Source of the DNA: Ipomoea triloba
Taxonomy: Eukaryota; Streptophyta; Magnoliopsida; Solanales; Convolvulaceae
Direction: 5' to 3'
Length of the DNA stretch: 64,000 nt
Assembly (NCBI RefSeq): GCF_003576645.1
Contig: NC_044925.1
Location: forward strand, 6,143,631-6,207,630
Positions 53,322 through 64,000 of the stretch are shown here, one piece after another. A program made the position numbers and the translations under genes. The notes beneath the pieces are model-generated. The model was given only the letters and a program-made list of their open reading frames with translations, searched no databases and was not told the origin of the DNA. Numbering within the stretch: the stretch's first letter is position 1; every line of letters begins with the position of its first letter.

Positions 53322-53636
53322 AGTTCAGATTATGTTGAACTGGAAGTATGTCGATTGGAATTGTACTGAATTCGGAATATGCCGAATTAGAAGTGTGCTG
53401 AGTTGGAAGTATGCCAACTAGAAGCGTACCGAGTTGGAAGTATGCCAACTGGAAGTATGCTGAGTTCGAAATATGTGAATTGGAAGTATACCAAGTTGGA
53501 AGTATGCCAACTGTAGGTATGTCAAGTTGGGAGTATGCCAACTGGAAGTGTACCGAGTTCAGAGTATGCTGAACTGGAAGTGTGCGGAGTTGGAGTATGC
53601 CAACTGTAGGTATGCCAAGTTCGAAATATGCGAACT
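53322..53636. repeat. Array of ten small palindromes with co-varying arms, 31-bp pitch
   Basis: Units of a 19-21-bp inverted repeat plus a 12-bp linker (GGAAGTRTRCYR-like). Starts of the regular units are 53401, 53432, 53463, 53494, 53525, 53556, 53588 and 53618, with two more divergent units before. Arms differ between units but remain complementary: TTGG/CCAA, TTCG/CGAA, TTCAG/CTGAA, TTCGG/CCGAA. The loop is nearly constant (AAGTATG or AAATATG). Confidence 0.92.
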
Positions 53637-53783
53637 GGAAGGGTTCCTTGGTGCAAATAAATTGCAGGCATACCCCTCGGTGTAAATAAATTGCAAGCGT
53701 GTTCCAGACAATATTCTGGCGAGATTTCGGCAGAGCTTCGCTATGCAGATCTTCAGAGCTCCCCTTCCTTGAAAATGAAACCA

Positions 53784-53792
53784 CTATTTATA
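53784..53792 (-). promoter_or_regulatory. TATA box of the Tat LTR
   Basis: TATAAATAG on the minus strand within a small palindrome (CCACTATTTATAGTGG). Transcription would start near 53,755-53,762 and run through the hairpin array. Confidence 0.65.
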
Positions 53793-54256
53793 GTGGTGAG
53801 TTGGTAGGACAAATATAACCAACTCTATCCATTTGGATAATTCTTATATTTAATTAATATTTGAATTAAATATAAGGAACGTATCGGGACACTATCACGT
53901 CCAGGTTCATGATTTTATATTTTTGAACCGGTTAATCATATCCACAATTTCCTCAAAATTATATAATCCACATATAATTTTGATGGGCCAAACCAAGTCA
54001 AAGCCCGCCAATTTAAGCGGCCCAATTAATCCAATTAGCTTGGTCCAACTCAATCAAATATATTTCCTGAACTTGGGCCAGCAGTTCAGCAACAATTACT
54101 TTAAATTAACTAATTAGACCAACCAATTATTTATTGGGCTATTTAATCAACCCAATTAAATAAATATTAGTCCAATTTAATTAATTAAAGCAATTAATTT
54201 AATAACCCATTATCCGTCACGGCCCAATAATATTGTTTGAATTTTCAGTGCCAACA

Positions 54257-57200
54257 AATTGCCCCATCGAGACTTGTTTGGCGTGCTCCAAATGCAAAGA
54301 AAAGGAAGTCTCGAAATATAGTCTAGAGACTAAATTTGCAGACAATAGTCCAACGAATCTCATTTGGACTATAAAGGCTTCAATTTATGCAAAGGCCCAA
54401 CAAAAGTTAGTCCAACAAGCCCAAAGTATGTCAACATTCAACAACCCATAGCCAGATTGTAACCTTAATTAATTTTTTTTGGTCCTTAATTTTCTTTTCA
54501 AAATTTGAAAGCTAGACCAACCCATGCACGTGGAATATCGGTTAAATTCTCCTGAGGATACAATTCTTATCTCTTGCTAACTTGCAGCAACGAATTATAC
54601 TCATAACTATAAATAATGCTTCATATTTACTGCCTTGCATCCCCAATCATCCAAAGCAGAACGACAATCTTCGGGTAACTCTTCAGCCTTAATTTCTCCC
54701 CAATATACGTGTGTTTTTTTTTTTTTGCAGCTTCTATCAACGAGAAACGAAACAACGTCGACACTTCTTGGGAATTAATTACCCATTGTTTTGACTCGCC
54801 ATATCGCCAACATTGGACCGGAGCTCCCTAGGAAGTAATTCCTCGGGTTGTCATCCATGATTGTTCGAACCTTACAACCAGATTGGAGTTTTTCGAATTT
54901 TTTTTCGGGATGTCTTCCCACTTTTGTTCGGTTTGCCCTGAACTCATAAACACTGGATGGGGACTTCTTGGAAATTAATTTTCCACGTTGTTTCTCTGTC
55001 ATTGTTTAGGCTCATACGGCCGGTCACCATCCTTGGAGCTAAAAATAACCGTCGACCGCTGCTCTGGTGCGACACTGGGACTTGATTTTCCTGAGAAGTT
55101 CCTCTATTGTCTGATTTCACATCGGCCTTACTATCGCCGGAAATCAGAACACCGGGTTATAACTTCCTGGAAGTTGACCTCCATCCACCACCGTTGTTTT
55201 GCCAATACAAATAATCTTCTGCCTCACTTGGATTTTTTTTGGTTGCCGGCGGTGACACCGCTCAGAGAGGATAAAAAAAAATACTTGTGTTGCGGGAAGA
55301 ATATTTTAAAAGGAGATGACTGCTTGAGAACTAGTGTTCGACAGTTGACACAAGCTAGCTCTCGTTGAGACTCAAAATCAAACGGAGCATTTAATGCTTC
55401 TTTCCTTCACTTTCTTCGCTTCAATATCTGCAAATGAGATGGAGAAGTGATGGCTCAATGCTTAAATAATCGGACTCCCATCAACCTTTATTTAATGGAG
55501 TTCACGCATCCCCAAACTTGCTTCAGCTTTGCGTGTGAACCCTACCATAATGATTTTGTTCGTTTTGCAGCCTGTGAGCGACAGCTGTAGGTGCTATACA
55601 TACACGTGGACCACATATTCCAGGTTTGCCTTCCAGGAGCCTTTTATTTTTCCCTTTGCTTTTCATTTTCCAGCCATAGGTGTATAATTGCGTGTGTATA
55701 TACACATTTTATTATTTTTTTTTTGTTTACTTTCTCCACTGATTTAAGGCTTCTGATCTGACAAAGTGACAAAACCATGTGCCTTCCCCTTCTATGTTTT
55801 TTATTGTGCGTGCTGGGAACTTCTTTTCCTTGTGTGTTAGCAAATAACATGGCATTTGCTTCTTTTTATTGCTCCATCTGGCGTGAGAAATTATATATAT
55901 GTATTACATACACATGCATGGTCCACCTACTTTGATTTGGGGTGTGTATGTATATAATAATATATGTGTATGCTAATATGTAATCCATATATATATATGT
56001 TTGCTTTTTTGTTCTGTAACAGTTTAGCAGTACGTAGTACATATATATATAAAATCCATTTTTCGCTTTTGTTGCCTCACTCCACTGCCAATATAGTGTA
56101 TATACATATATTATATACATAAGTGGTCTACTACACACACATAACCAAAATATGTAAAACATATATATATATATATTTGTTTGTTTTGTAGTGTAGCAGT
56201 ACGTGAGTGTATATATATAATATATATAATCCATCTTTTTTGTTTTTGCTTTTCTCACCCCACTGTCATACATCTATAATATAATATATATTTGTTTTGG
56301 TACGTAGTGTAATGTACGTATATATGTAGTATATATATAATTCCTCAAGTTTGTCTATTAGTGAACATAGTGTAGGCATATTTGACGTAAATGTGGCCCA
56401 TAAGTACATGATTCACATTTGCTTTCCCTATTTGTGTGTCACGTACATAATTTATAGAATATATACCCATGCACAATTAATATTTGCTTGTGCATATATA
56501 TATCTATAAATATATAATGTATGACATGGCATTTTGTGACAAATTTTAGCCTTAGAAGCTTTCTCCAAAGCCTGACGACTTCTTGGCAAATATTTTGCCT
56601 GACTTGATCGGCTCCCTAACTTTTAATGCAGCTTTATACCAAGAATTGAATTCTGAACGATGGTGGTGTTCTGGGAGATAGTAGGAGCTGATAAGAAGAG
56701 GAGACTCAAACTATCGAATGACGAGACCAAGAAAGATAGCACATCATTCCTCATCTACCCGCCGATGAAGCCAAGAATCCTTCCCGCCCCGACGCTACCA
56801 TACCGAGTGGAGAATTAGGCCGTCGACATAGAAACCCAATGGGTTCTACAAACCGGCCTACAACATGTGGAGTATTCATGTGAACTCCCGTCTCTAGGGA
56901 GGAGGATACTTGAGGGTGAGGTTTCGTGGAATCAGGACCCTAGTTTCAAGGGCGAGTTCAGTTTCGCCAAGGGGTATTGGGAATGGACCGAGGATATACT
57001 CAGTAGGCATCGCGATGTCTTGGAAGCCTACAAAATTGAGATGCTTAACTTTAGGCTTTTCGTTGATTGATGCTCTTTTCTCTTAGTTTGTTTTGTATTA
57101 TATACATATATATATATATTTTGTCGCCAGACTTTTGTTGTTCCTTTCCAACCTCTTGACAATGAAATGCCTCTCGTTTGCCTTTTTGAATGATGTCTTG

Positions 57201-57496
57201 ATATACCACACTTCGGAACATGAATTGGATTTGTTTTTGTTATGACTGAACTTAGATGATTTGATTTCTAAGCTGCCTACGTACTCCTATGAAGGAGATC
57301 AAGTCAAATGTAGTTCAAATGATTTTTTTTTAATAAGTAAAGCCGTTCACAGTTTAAACTCATGCGGGCCAGGAGCGCCTATGATTTGGGCCCACCCATA
57401 GACAAAGCGAGATGCGCTAGCAGTTTAACCACGTGCTGCATTTTTGGTGGATGAGTCATTCATTAACTTTCCATGACTCACGTCGATACCCTAGAT
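54257..57496 (-). other. Long 3' non-coding region of the Tat element
   Basis: 3.2 kb between integrase end and 3' LTR. 54,740-55,200 holds three or four diverged copies of a block with CTTCTTGGRAATTAATT. 55,880-56,360 repeats an AT-rich unit of roughly 180 bp containing GTAGCAGTACGTAGT-like and CACCCCACTG-like text two to three times. 56,640-57,070 carries a plant-mobile-domain fossil. No intact gene. Confidence 0.6.
56867..57070 (+). pseudogene. Plant mobile domain (PMD) fossil
   Basis: The plus strand encodes FSFAKGYWEWTEDILSRHRDVLEAYKIEM, matching the KGYWEWTEDVL motif of plant-mobile-domain proteins known from transposon-derived and MAIN-like genes. Upstream codons to about 56,640 look related but are interrupted. 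The orientation is opposite to the Tat element, so it was captured or inserted. Confidence 0.6.
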
Positions 57497-59994
57497 TTAA
57501 GGGTAGTAGAGCTTCAGGAATCTCCCATTAATTGGACCGACTCTCAGACCATCTTCGCTGATTAACTTGTAAGCTCCACCGATGTATACCTCTTGAACCA
57601 CGTAGGGACCATCCCACTTTGGAGTGAACTTGTGGCCGGTTTTTCGTGTCACAATGATAGGCCTTCGAACAGCTAGGACCTTGTCACCAATTTGAAAGGA
57701 ACATGTCCTCACTCTTTTGTTAAAAGCTCTTGACATGCGAGCTTGATAACATTCTAAGTTCTGTTGAGCTTGTAGTCGCTTTTCATCCAAGGCTTCTAAT
57801 TCAGCCAAGCGTAACTTAGCATTTTCTTCGTCAGTAAGACCCTCTTGTATAGCCAACCTTAGAGAAGGTATTTGGCGCTCTAGAGGCAAGACTGCTTCCA
57901 CACCATACACCAAAGAATATGGAGTGCTTTGAGTAGGTGTGCGGTATGTGGTTCTATACGCCCACAGAGCTTCTTCCATTCTGTCATGCCAGTCACGTTT
58001 TGACTTTGAGACCACTTTCTTTAACAGATTGCATAAGGTCTTGTTAAAAGCCTCAACAAGCCCATTTGTAGCTGCATAATAAGCTGAAGAGTTTCGCTGC
58101 TGAAAGTCAAAAAGCTTGCAGATCTTATCCATTAATTTATTGTCAAAGGGTTTCCTGTTATCAGTTAAGATATATCGCGGGATGCCGAATCGATAGATGA
58201 TATGGACACGGAGGAAGTCTGCAACATTTTCTTTTTTCACCTCCTTTAATGCTACGGCCTCTGCCCACTTCGAAAAGTAGTCAGTGGCGGCTAATATATA
58301 TGCGTGCCCTACAGATGACTTGGGCGTAATCGGGCCAACCACATCGAGTCCCCAAGCATCAAAAGGCCAAGATGCAACTGTTGGGTGTAGAGGTTCTGGT
58401 GGCTGATGGATAAAGTTTGCATGAAATTGACAAGCTTGGCATCTTCGAGCATAGTCTATGCAATCCTTCACCATTGTGGGCCAATAGTAGCCCATTCATT
58501 TAATGTGGAAGTGCAACTTAGGGCCAGACTGATGCGCACCACAAACCCCAGAATGAGCCTCCTGCATAGCTCGTAATGCCTCCTCTTCTCCCAGACACCG
58601 AAGCCAGACTCCATCAAATGAACGACGATAGAGAGTTTCATTATAGTAGATGAAGCGAGGAGCTCGGCGCCTTATATCCACCCTCTTACGAGGATCTTCT
58701 GGTAACCTCCCATCGGCGAAGTAATCAATCAATGATTGTCTCCAGTCATCTTGGCCAATGTCATAAACGGAAGCAGTAGGGAGTTCAACAGTTTCATCTA
58801 CTGAGCCATCTTCATTGAAGATAGGTGTAACTACCTACTTTTGACATACTTGTATACGGGCTGTAGGATGAGCAATAGTTGAAGCCAATGCGGCCAAGGC
58901 GTCAGCTTGCTTATTCTCTTTTCTCGGTACATGTTCAATTGTGACGTCACCCAACCATTGTATGAGTATCTTTGCATAGTTGTTGTACGGGACTAACTTT
59001 GCTTTCCTTACTTCGTATAGCCCCACCACTTGGTTGATGACCAACTTTGAATCTCCATAAATGTTGATTCTCAGTTGTTTCATGTCAACCGCTATCTCTA
59101 GTCCCAGTATCAATGCTTGATACTCAGCAACATTGTTTGAACATTGCTCCGTCAAGGTGAATGAATATGGCAACACTTCACCCTCCGGAGTGACGAAGAC
59201 GATCCCAGCTCCTGCCCCTCCTCTGTGTGCAACTCCATCAAAGTACATCTTCCATGGGGGTAGGACTTCAATAATAAGTACATCTTCATCAGGCAGGTTG
59301 TCGGATAACTCCCATTCAGCCGGTATTGGGTGATCTGCTAAGAAATCAGCTAAAGCTTGCCCCTTGACAGACTTTTGTGGCACATAGATGATTTCAAACT
59401 GTTGAAATAATAAGTACCACCTTGCAAGGCGGTCGGAGAGAACGACCTTCGCCATGACAAACTTTACTGGGTTCGCTTTCGACACAAGTTGAATGATATG
59501 AGCTTCAAAGTAGTGCTTGAGTTTTTTTATGGCGAACACTAGTGCCAAACATAGCTTCTCGATTGGGGAATAATTTAACTCATTCGGGGTCATCATTCTA
59601 CTGAGATAGTAGAGGGCATTCTCTTTCCCGTTGTCATTTTCTCGAGCAAGCAGGGCACCCACAGAGCTTTCTTGGGCAGAGATATAAAGGATTAGTGGGC
59701 GACCGTGAATAGGAGCGGTCAACACGGGCGGCTTCATCAAGTATGACTTGATACTTTCAAACGCGTTCTTGCACGCCTCATCCCATATGAACGGGATGCC
59801 TTTCTTCATTAGCCGATTGAAGGGTTGACATCTTCCTGCTAGGTTCGATATGAACCTTCGAATGTATGCTAACTTCCCTTGTAAGCTCTTAAGCTCATGA
59901 AGGTTTCGTGGTTCGGGCATCTTCATTATAGCATCAATCTTAGCTTGTTCAATCTCAATGCCCTTGTGTCGAACAGTGAACCCAAGGAACTTTC
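57497..59994 (-). pseudogene. Tat-lineage pol: end of RT, dual RNase H, integrase
   Basis: One reading frame from 59994 to 57497, broken only by TAG at 58835-58837 and TGA at 58496-58498. The first residues are the C-terminal end of RT (KFLGFTVRHKGIE), cut off by the Sirevirus LTR. Then a first RNase H with a degenerate active site (LYISAQESSVGALL), and a second, archaeal-type RNase H (MYFDGVAHRGGAGAG, NVAEYQAL, GDSKLVINQ), the mark of the Tat clade. The integrase (57497-58732) has CXXC (CQACQ), WGLDVVGP and a DN motif where the usual Gly is Arg. Not functional as it stands. Confidence 0.9.
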
Positions 59995-61819
59995 TGTTGG
60001 TCCCAAGGGGATGGGGTACAAGTCTAGAGGGGGGGGGGTGAATAGACTTGTATAAGATTTTGCAAATCTTTTCAACCTCTCGTGTGTATTGAACTTAGGA
60101 TGTTTAGGTTCGATACCTCACGAGGTGAAGACAAAGTTTTATGCGCAGCGGAAATGTTATCCCCTTTTAGTTAGCACGAGTTTGAGTTAGTTCGAGAGGT
60201 GCGTTTATATGCAGTGCAATCGAGAGGTTAGCGAGAGATAAAAACAGTAAGTAAATGCAAGAGAGATTTTTAAGTGGTTCGGCCAACCCGCCTACGTCCA
60301 CTCTTCTTCCAGAAACTCCCTGGAAGGATTGCACTAAAAACTTCCCTTTTTAGTACAATATCGAGCGCTTGAGCTTTGATCACGAAGCCCGCCTCAAGCC
60401 TCAGGTTTTTCGCCCCGCTTCTTGTTACTCCACCTCTCGAGCACTTGACCTTTGATCACCAAGCCCGCGTCAAGCCTCAGGATCTTCACAAGACAGCTCC
60501 CAGGTTACTCCGCCTCTCCAAGGTCTTTCTCCCCGCTTCCAGCTACTCCACCTCTCGAGCACTTGACCTTTGATCACCAAGCCCGCGTCAAGCCTCAGGT
60601 TTCTTTCACTCGGACAGCTGCCAGGTTACTCCACCTCTCTTGCTTAATCCAAAGCAAGGTGTTTTTGGTTGTCACAGTTGAATGTAACAGACTCCAATCT
60701 GACCACAAGCTATCGTTGAATCAACTTCGATGTAGAGCAGCTTTGGTCACCTTCTGGATGTATAACAGTTTAAGCTTTGTAACTCTCTTGAAACACTAAG
60801 ATGTGTTTTCTCGCTGTTTTGAATATCAGGATGATATTCCAAGTTAAGCACTTGCACTTGAACGTTTTAGACAGACACTTCTTAAGAATTTCGAACCTCT
60901 TTTCTTTTTAACTCCTTTTTCTCTCTTTTCCCCTTTTTTCTTCCCCTTTTTTCTTCTGTGTCTTTACGTCCTTATATATGAGAGTAGAGGAATAATTCCG
61001 TTGGAGGGAAAATTATTCCGTTTGAAATTTGTCTCCCATGCTGATCATGGGTCTTGCATATTTTCAGCATATTTCATGGAGTGGTGATCTTGTAACTTGA
61101 ACCTCTTTGTCTTGTAGTGAATGTTCCATAGTTCACTTTCTTGAGTCCATGCTCCACTTTCGTCTTTTGGTAAAATTTACTCTTTTTATATTCCCATTAT
61201 TCCTTGTTTGTAGGGAATCAGACCACTTCAGCATTGGTGCACCTTTTGACCGTTTGTGGTGGAAATCTGACGTGTCATCCATTTCCGCCCATTTTGAAAT
61301 CTTCACGTTCGGCACCTCTTCATTATTCCATCTCCATGATATTCTTCTTCTCCAAACTTTAAGTATGACCGTCATTCAGCTTTGTTGGAGAATTGTTAGT
61401 GTATCGAGACCAAGGTTGATATCTTGATCGCTTGATGTCTCGAACTCAAATATCGAGAGGTCTATCTCTCGAACTCTGTTTATGTCTCGAACTGGATAAC
61501 TGTATCGAGAGGTCCTACCTCTCGAACTCTGCTTATGTCTCGAGACTTAGTTGATGTCTCGCAGACCCTTATTCCTCCAGTGTTGTCCCATGCTTTCTTC
61601 TGATCTGTCTATATGATTACAACACACGAGACTTCTAAGATGTTCAAACAAATTTACCTCAAGCTTAAATATTTTCCGAGTTGAGCTCAAAGTTACCCGG
61701 TTGTATTTTCGCTCTTGGTTTACTTGTCGAACTTACAGCGTTTTGCCTATGTATCGAGACTTGGGGATTTCTACTTAACAGTTGGTATCATCAAAACCTA
61801 TTACATGATGTTCCTAACA
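59995..61819 (-). repeat. Sirevirus-like 3' LTR, 1,825 bp
   Basis: Forward TGTTGGTCCC... to ...GTTCCTAACA. Holds three tandem units of about 90-110 bp between 60,360 and 60,640 (CTTGA-CTTTGATCAC-AAGCCCGC-TCAAGCCTCAGG), and near 61,450-61,535 two hairpins made of CGAGAGGT and its complement. Confidence 0.82.
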
Positions 61820-62108
61820 ATTTCCCCCTTTTTGATGATGCCAACACTTATACTTACTCTATATGGCTGATTTGATAGAAAGAATTAACAAGGATTTTAT
61901 TTTTCAGCGCATATGGTAAGTTTGACAAAATACTCTACTAAACTATGAATAATATAACTCACGCAACACCCCCAGCAAAAGATATATATGATTATAAGAA
62001 GGGAATGTTTACAAAGTAGAGTTTAGTAGACAGGATTGAAAGAAATAAGACCAAGAACAACATAGATATCAATACATTAAAATGAGATGGAGTTTGGACC
62101 ACGAGAGC

Positions 62109-64000
62109 TTACTTCTTGTTGGCTTTCCTTTTCTTGTTAATGGCTTCTCGTGTCTTGATGGGGTCTTTCGGATTTACCAGGCTTAAGTATTCATCTGTGA
62201 CATCTAGATGCCTGTAGTTCCTGTAGGCTTCCCCCACGAACTCACCATCAATTACTCCATCTTTCCACCAAGCAATACATTCTTCTGGAGACATATTGCT
62301 GTGTGTAGATATCCCAGTGATTTTCAGAAGCTTGAATATCTCCAGAGTCAGAATTTGTTCAGTGTCTTCTCTGCTCCCAAACTTAAAGTTTGTCATGAGA
62401 AGATCTATCTTCCTTTCTTCTTCTGACTGTCGTTCTTGTCTTTTTCTTCTTCTTTCTCTGTCCTCTTCTCTCCTTCTCTCCATTTCCAGTGTACGCTGGA
62501 CCCTTAGGTTTTCTGCCTGTTTAGCATCCTCCACTGCTTTGCTCATGATTCTTGGTATTTTTGGAGGTGGTCCAGCTGGTTCGCTTGCTGCCCTTTTCTT
62601 GCCCGTTGTATCCCCCTTCTTTTTCTCTTTATTTTCCCCCTTGTTGGCATCATCAGTACGGGAGAGGAGGGTGGACATACCTTCGAAAATAGCTTGAAGT
62701 TGGGCAGGGACTTGGTTCGACAGGTCATCGAGTATGGCCTTCATCACATCCTGTCGAAGTTCACTGGAATATTGGAAGGCTCGCAGCTCTGCTCGCATCT
62801 CGGCTAATTCAGCCCTCGCACTTGCAGCCTCTGCTCGAGCTACAGCGGCTTCATCAGTGGCTTTCCGTGCTGCATCCTCAGCCCATATCGCCTGTTCGAG
62901 AAGTTCGGCATGACGGCCTTGGGATTCACTTGTGCCAGAAGCAGGCATTGCAGCATTGCGGACCACAGCGAGTATTCTTTCGAGCTGAGCCATCTTCTGA
63001 GATTGATCAGCCATGAATTGACGCGCTTCGCCAATGAAGACTTCTTCGGCCTGTTGATCATAGTCAGACGTAGGAGATGAGGATCGAGATGTACCTTTCG
63101 TCGGAGGGGACTTGGGTGCTTCCAGATTTCCACCCATGACTTGCAATTGCGAGTCCACCTCTCGATTTAACGTCTGAGGATCCACAGGGACACACGGTTC
63201 AGAGCTCGAAGGTAGCTCCATGTCAGGTGCTTCCCGATTTCCACCTGAGGGATGGATCACTTCTTGCTCCTCACCTCTCGAACCTGGGGCCTCAGCTTCA
63301 GCAACTGTGGAGATAGGATCAGCCAGAGAGTGTTCTTCGGTATTGGACGCTTCCCTGTTTTCATCCAATAGAGGTTCCCCCTCAGCATCACCTCTCGAAC
63401 CAGTGCTGGGAACTTTGTCATCTGCTGGTGAGGTTGGAGACGTAGTGTCGACAGGTGCTTCCGGGTTTCCACCTTCGATGGTATCATCAGTACTCCTCGA
63501 ACCAGCAGGACTTGGGGCATTCTGCTCATGTTGCTCATTTGACTGCATTTCAGTCTGCTCCGATGAGTCTGGAATGATAATTATTTCAGGAGCAGTAGGA
63601 AAACCCGGCAGTGTGAGCAACGGAACTTCACCCTCTCGAATTGTCTGTGCTTCATCAGTAGTGGTCGAGGGTGTGGACTCAGGTGGTGGCAAAAGTAGAC
63701 CGGTGTTAGGTGCCACTTGAAGTGCTTCAGAGGTCTCGGATTCACCTCTCGAAGCTTCTACCTGTTCGTCCAGAGCAGTGTTGCTGACTTGGGACAGTGG
63801 GATTGCGGCTGTTGCAATATCATCGTGAGCAACCCCAGAGGTCTCTCCTGGCCCTCTCGTGAACTCAACGTTCTGTCCCAAGGAGATGGCAGTGGCGAGC
63901 CTGATATCTTCTCGAAATCGTGCTTCTGTTTCAGGATCTTCTTCAGGCTCAGCTTCAACTTCTGGTGCTTCAACTGCTATTCTCTTCCCTTTATCAGTTC
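62109..64000 (-). CDS. Envelope-position ORF of the Sirevirus-like element (partial)
   Basis: An open frame of at least 630 codons that continues past the window edge; no start seen. The N-terminal visible part is acidic, Ser/Thr/Pro-rich and repeats an SRG(E/D)...NREA(P/S) motif about four times. The middle is a coiled coil (EDAARKATDEAAVARAEAASARAEL...). It is then basic (KKRAASEPAGPPPK, ERRREEDRERRRKRQER) and ends with a folded-looking tail (WWKDGVIDGEFVGEAYRNYRHLDV) and a Lys-rich end. No transmembrane segment is obvious in the visible part, so a true envelope role is doubtful. Confidence 0.65.
   Translation of the reverse strand, partial: TDKGKRIAVEAPEVEAEPEEDPETEARFREDIRLATAISLGQNVEFTRGPGETSGVAHDDIATAAIPLSQVSNTALDEQVEASRGESETSEALQVAPNTGLLLPPPESTPSTTTDEAQTIREGEVPLLTLPGFPTAPEIIIIPDSSEQTEMQSNEQHEQNAPSPAGSRSTDDTIEGGNPEAPVDTTSPTSPADDKVPSTGSRGDAEGEPLLDENREASNTEEHSLADPISTVAEAEAPGSRGEEQEVIHPSGGNREAPDMELPSSSEPCVPVDPQTLNREVDSQLQVMGGNLEAPKSPPTKGTSRSSSPTSDYDQQAEEVFIGEARQFMADQSQKMAQLERILAVVRNAAMPASGTSESQGRHAELLEQAIWAEDAARKATDEAAVARAEAASARAELAEMRAELRAFQYSSELRQDVMKAILDDLSNQVPAQLQAIFEGMSTLLSRTDDANKGENKEKKKGDTTGKKRAASEPAGPPPKIPRIMSKAVEDAKQAENLRVQRTLEMERRREEDRERRRKRQERQSEEERKIDLLMTNFKFGSREDTEQILTLEIFKLLKITGISTHSNMSPEECIAWWKDGVIDGEFVGEAYRNYRHLDVTDEYLSLVNPKDPIKTREAINKKRKANKK

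Larger units (their letters stand above)
53100..54256 (-). repeat. 3' LTR of the Tat-lineage element (left end approximate)
   Basis: The minus strand starts TGTTGGCACTGAAAATTC at 54256, directly after a purine tract GATGGGGCAATT (54257-54270), as expected for a 3' LTR. U3 is AT-rich with several GGGCC/CCCAAT words. TATAAATAG lies at 53784-53792 and the palindrome array is downstream. The end lies somewhere between about 53,060 and 53,300. Confidence 0.7.
59995..64000 (-). mobile_element. Sirevirus-like Copia element inserted in the Tat pol (runs off the window)
   Basis: 3' LTR 59995-61819, polypurine tract AAAGGGGGAAAT on the minus strand (61820-61836), then an internal region with a long ORF. 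A long LTR, an ORF at envelope position before the 3' LTR and the GGGGGGTGAATAGACTTG text are typical of the SIRE/Maximus group. The left flank at insertion is CTTTC (59990-59994); the right flank is outside the window. Confidence 0.8.

Noticed and set aside
53322..53636. CRISPR-like array
   Set aside because: Linkers between palindromes are near-identical, not unique spacers, repeats are too short, and the context is a plant retroelement.
53320..53784. A 154-codon ORF covering the hairpin array on the minus strand
   Set aside because: The 31-bp unit is not a multiple of three, there is no ATG-independent evidence of coding, and the region is an LTR leader; the frame stays open because the repeat lacks stops.
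55866..56273. 135-codon ORF rich in Ile/Tyr on the minus strand
   Set aside because: Translation of ATATAT microsatellite and the tandem AT-rich unit; no start context or domain.

Overview
This is plant nuclear DNA, most likely from a eudicot and possibly an asterid; the species cannot be fixed from the sequence. It holds one intact host gene. Nearly everything else is layered transposable-element DNA. There is no sign of bacterial, organellar or rRNA/tRNA sequence.

Region 1 (about 0.5-32.5 kb, minus strand): a complete ABCC/MRP-type ABC transporter gene. By splicing by eye I could join 27 coding exons in frame into one 1,616-residue protein (TMD0-MSD1-NBD1-MSD2-NBD2), close to the roughly 1,620 residues of Arabidopsis ABCC1/ABCC2. 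Its introns are swollen by transposons. Copia-1 is intact, with two identical LTRs, an open gag-pol and a perfect target duplication. Copia-2 is an old wreck lying antisense and hit by a Tourist-like MITE and an inverted LTR piece. Copia-3 is an internally deleted relative of Copia-1. Several solo or partial LTRs are also present. None of these touches a coding exon. An N gap flanked by poly-G lies just after the stop codon.

Region 2 (32.5-37.5 kb): the ABCC promoter, an AT-rich spacer, a MITE nested in a larger foldback element, a chromovirus (Ty3/gypsy) remnant whose central pol is deleted, and a Copia gag fossil.

Region 3 (37.46-49.41 kb): one complete, pol-less LTR retroelement of the Ogre/Tat/Athila type with a perfect GTGAT target duplication. 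It carries an arginine-type primer site and two plant-retroelement ORFs: a Pro/Tyr-rich plus acidic protein, and an ATHILA-like protein. Its 5' LTR is split by a 3.18-kb solo LTR with its own GTGCG duplication. Unusual CACGC...CTCACACGCGTGTGAG...GCGTG palindromes lie upstream of the TATA-like box in both LTRs and again, three times, inside the element upstream of the second ORF.

Region 4 (49.4-64 kb): LTR debris, then the 3' half of a Tat-lineage Ty3/gypsy element on the minus strand (LTR, long 3' non-coding region with a plant-mobile-domain fossil, integrase, dual RNase H, end of RT). Its RT is interrupted by a Sirevirus-like Copia element, of which the 3' LTR and a long envelope-position ORF are visible before the window ends. 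The Tat LTR leader contains a 31-bp-pitch array of small palindromes whose two arms change together from unit to unit, the most unexpected pattern in the window.
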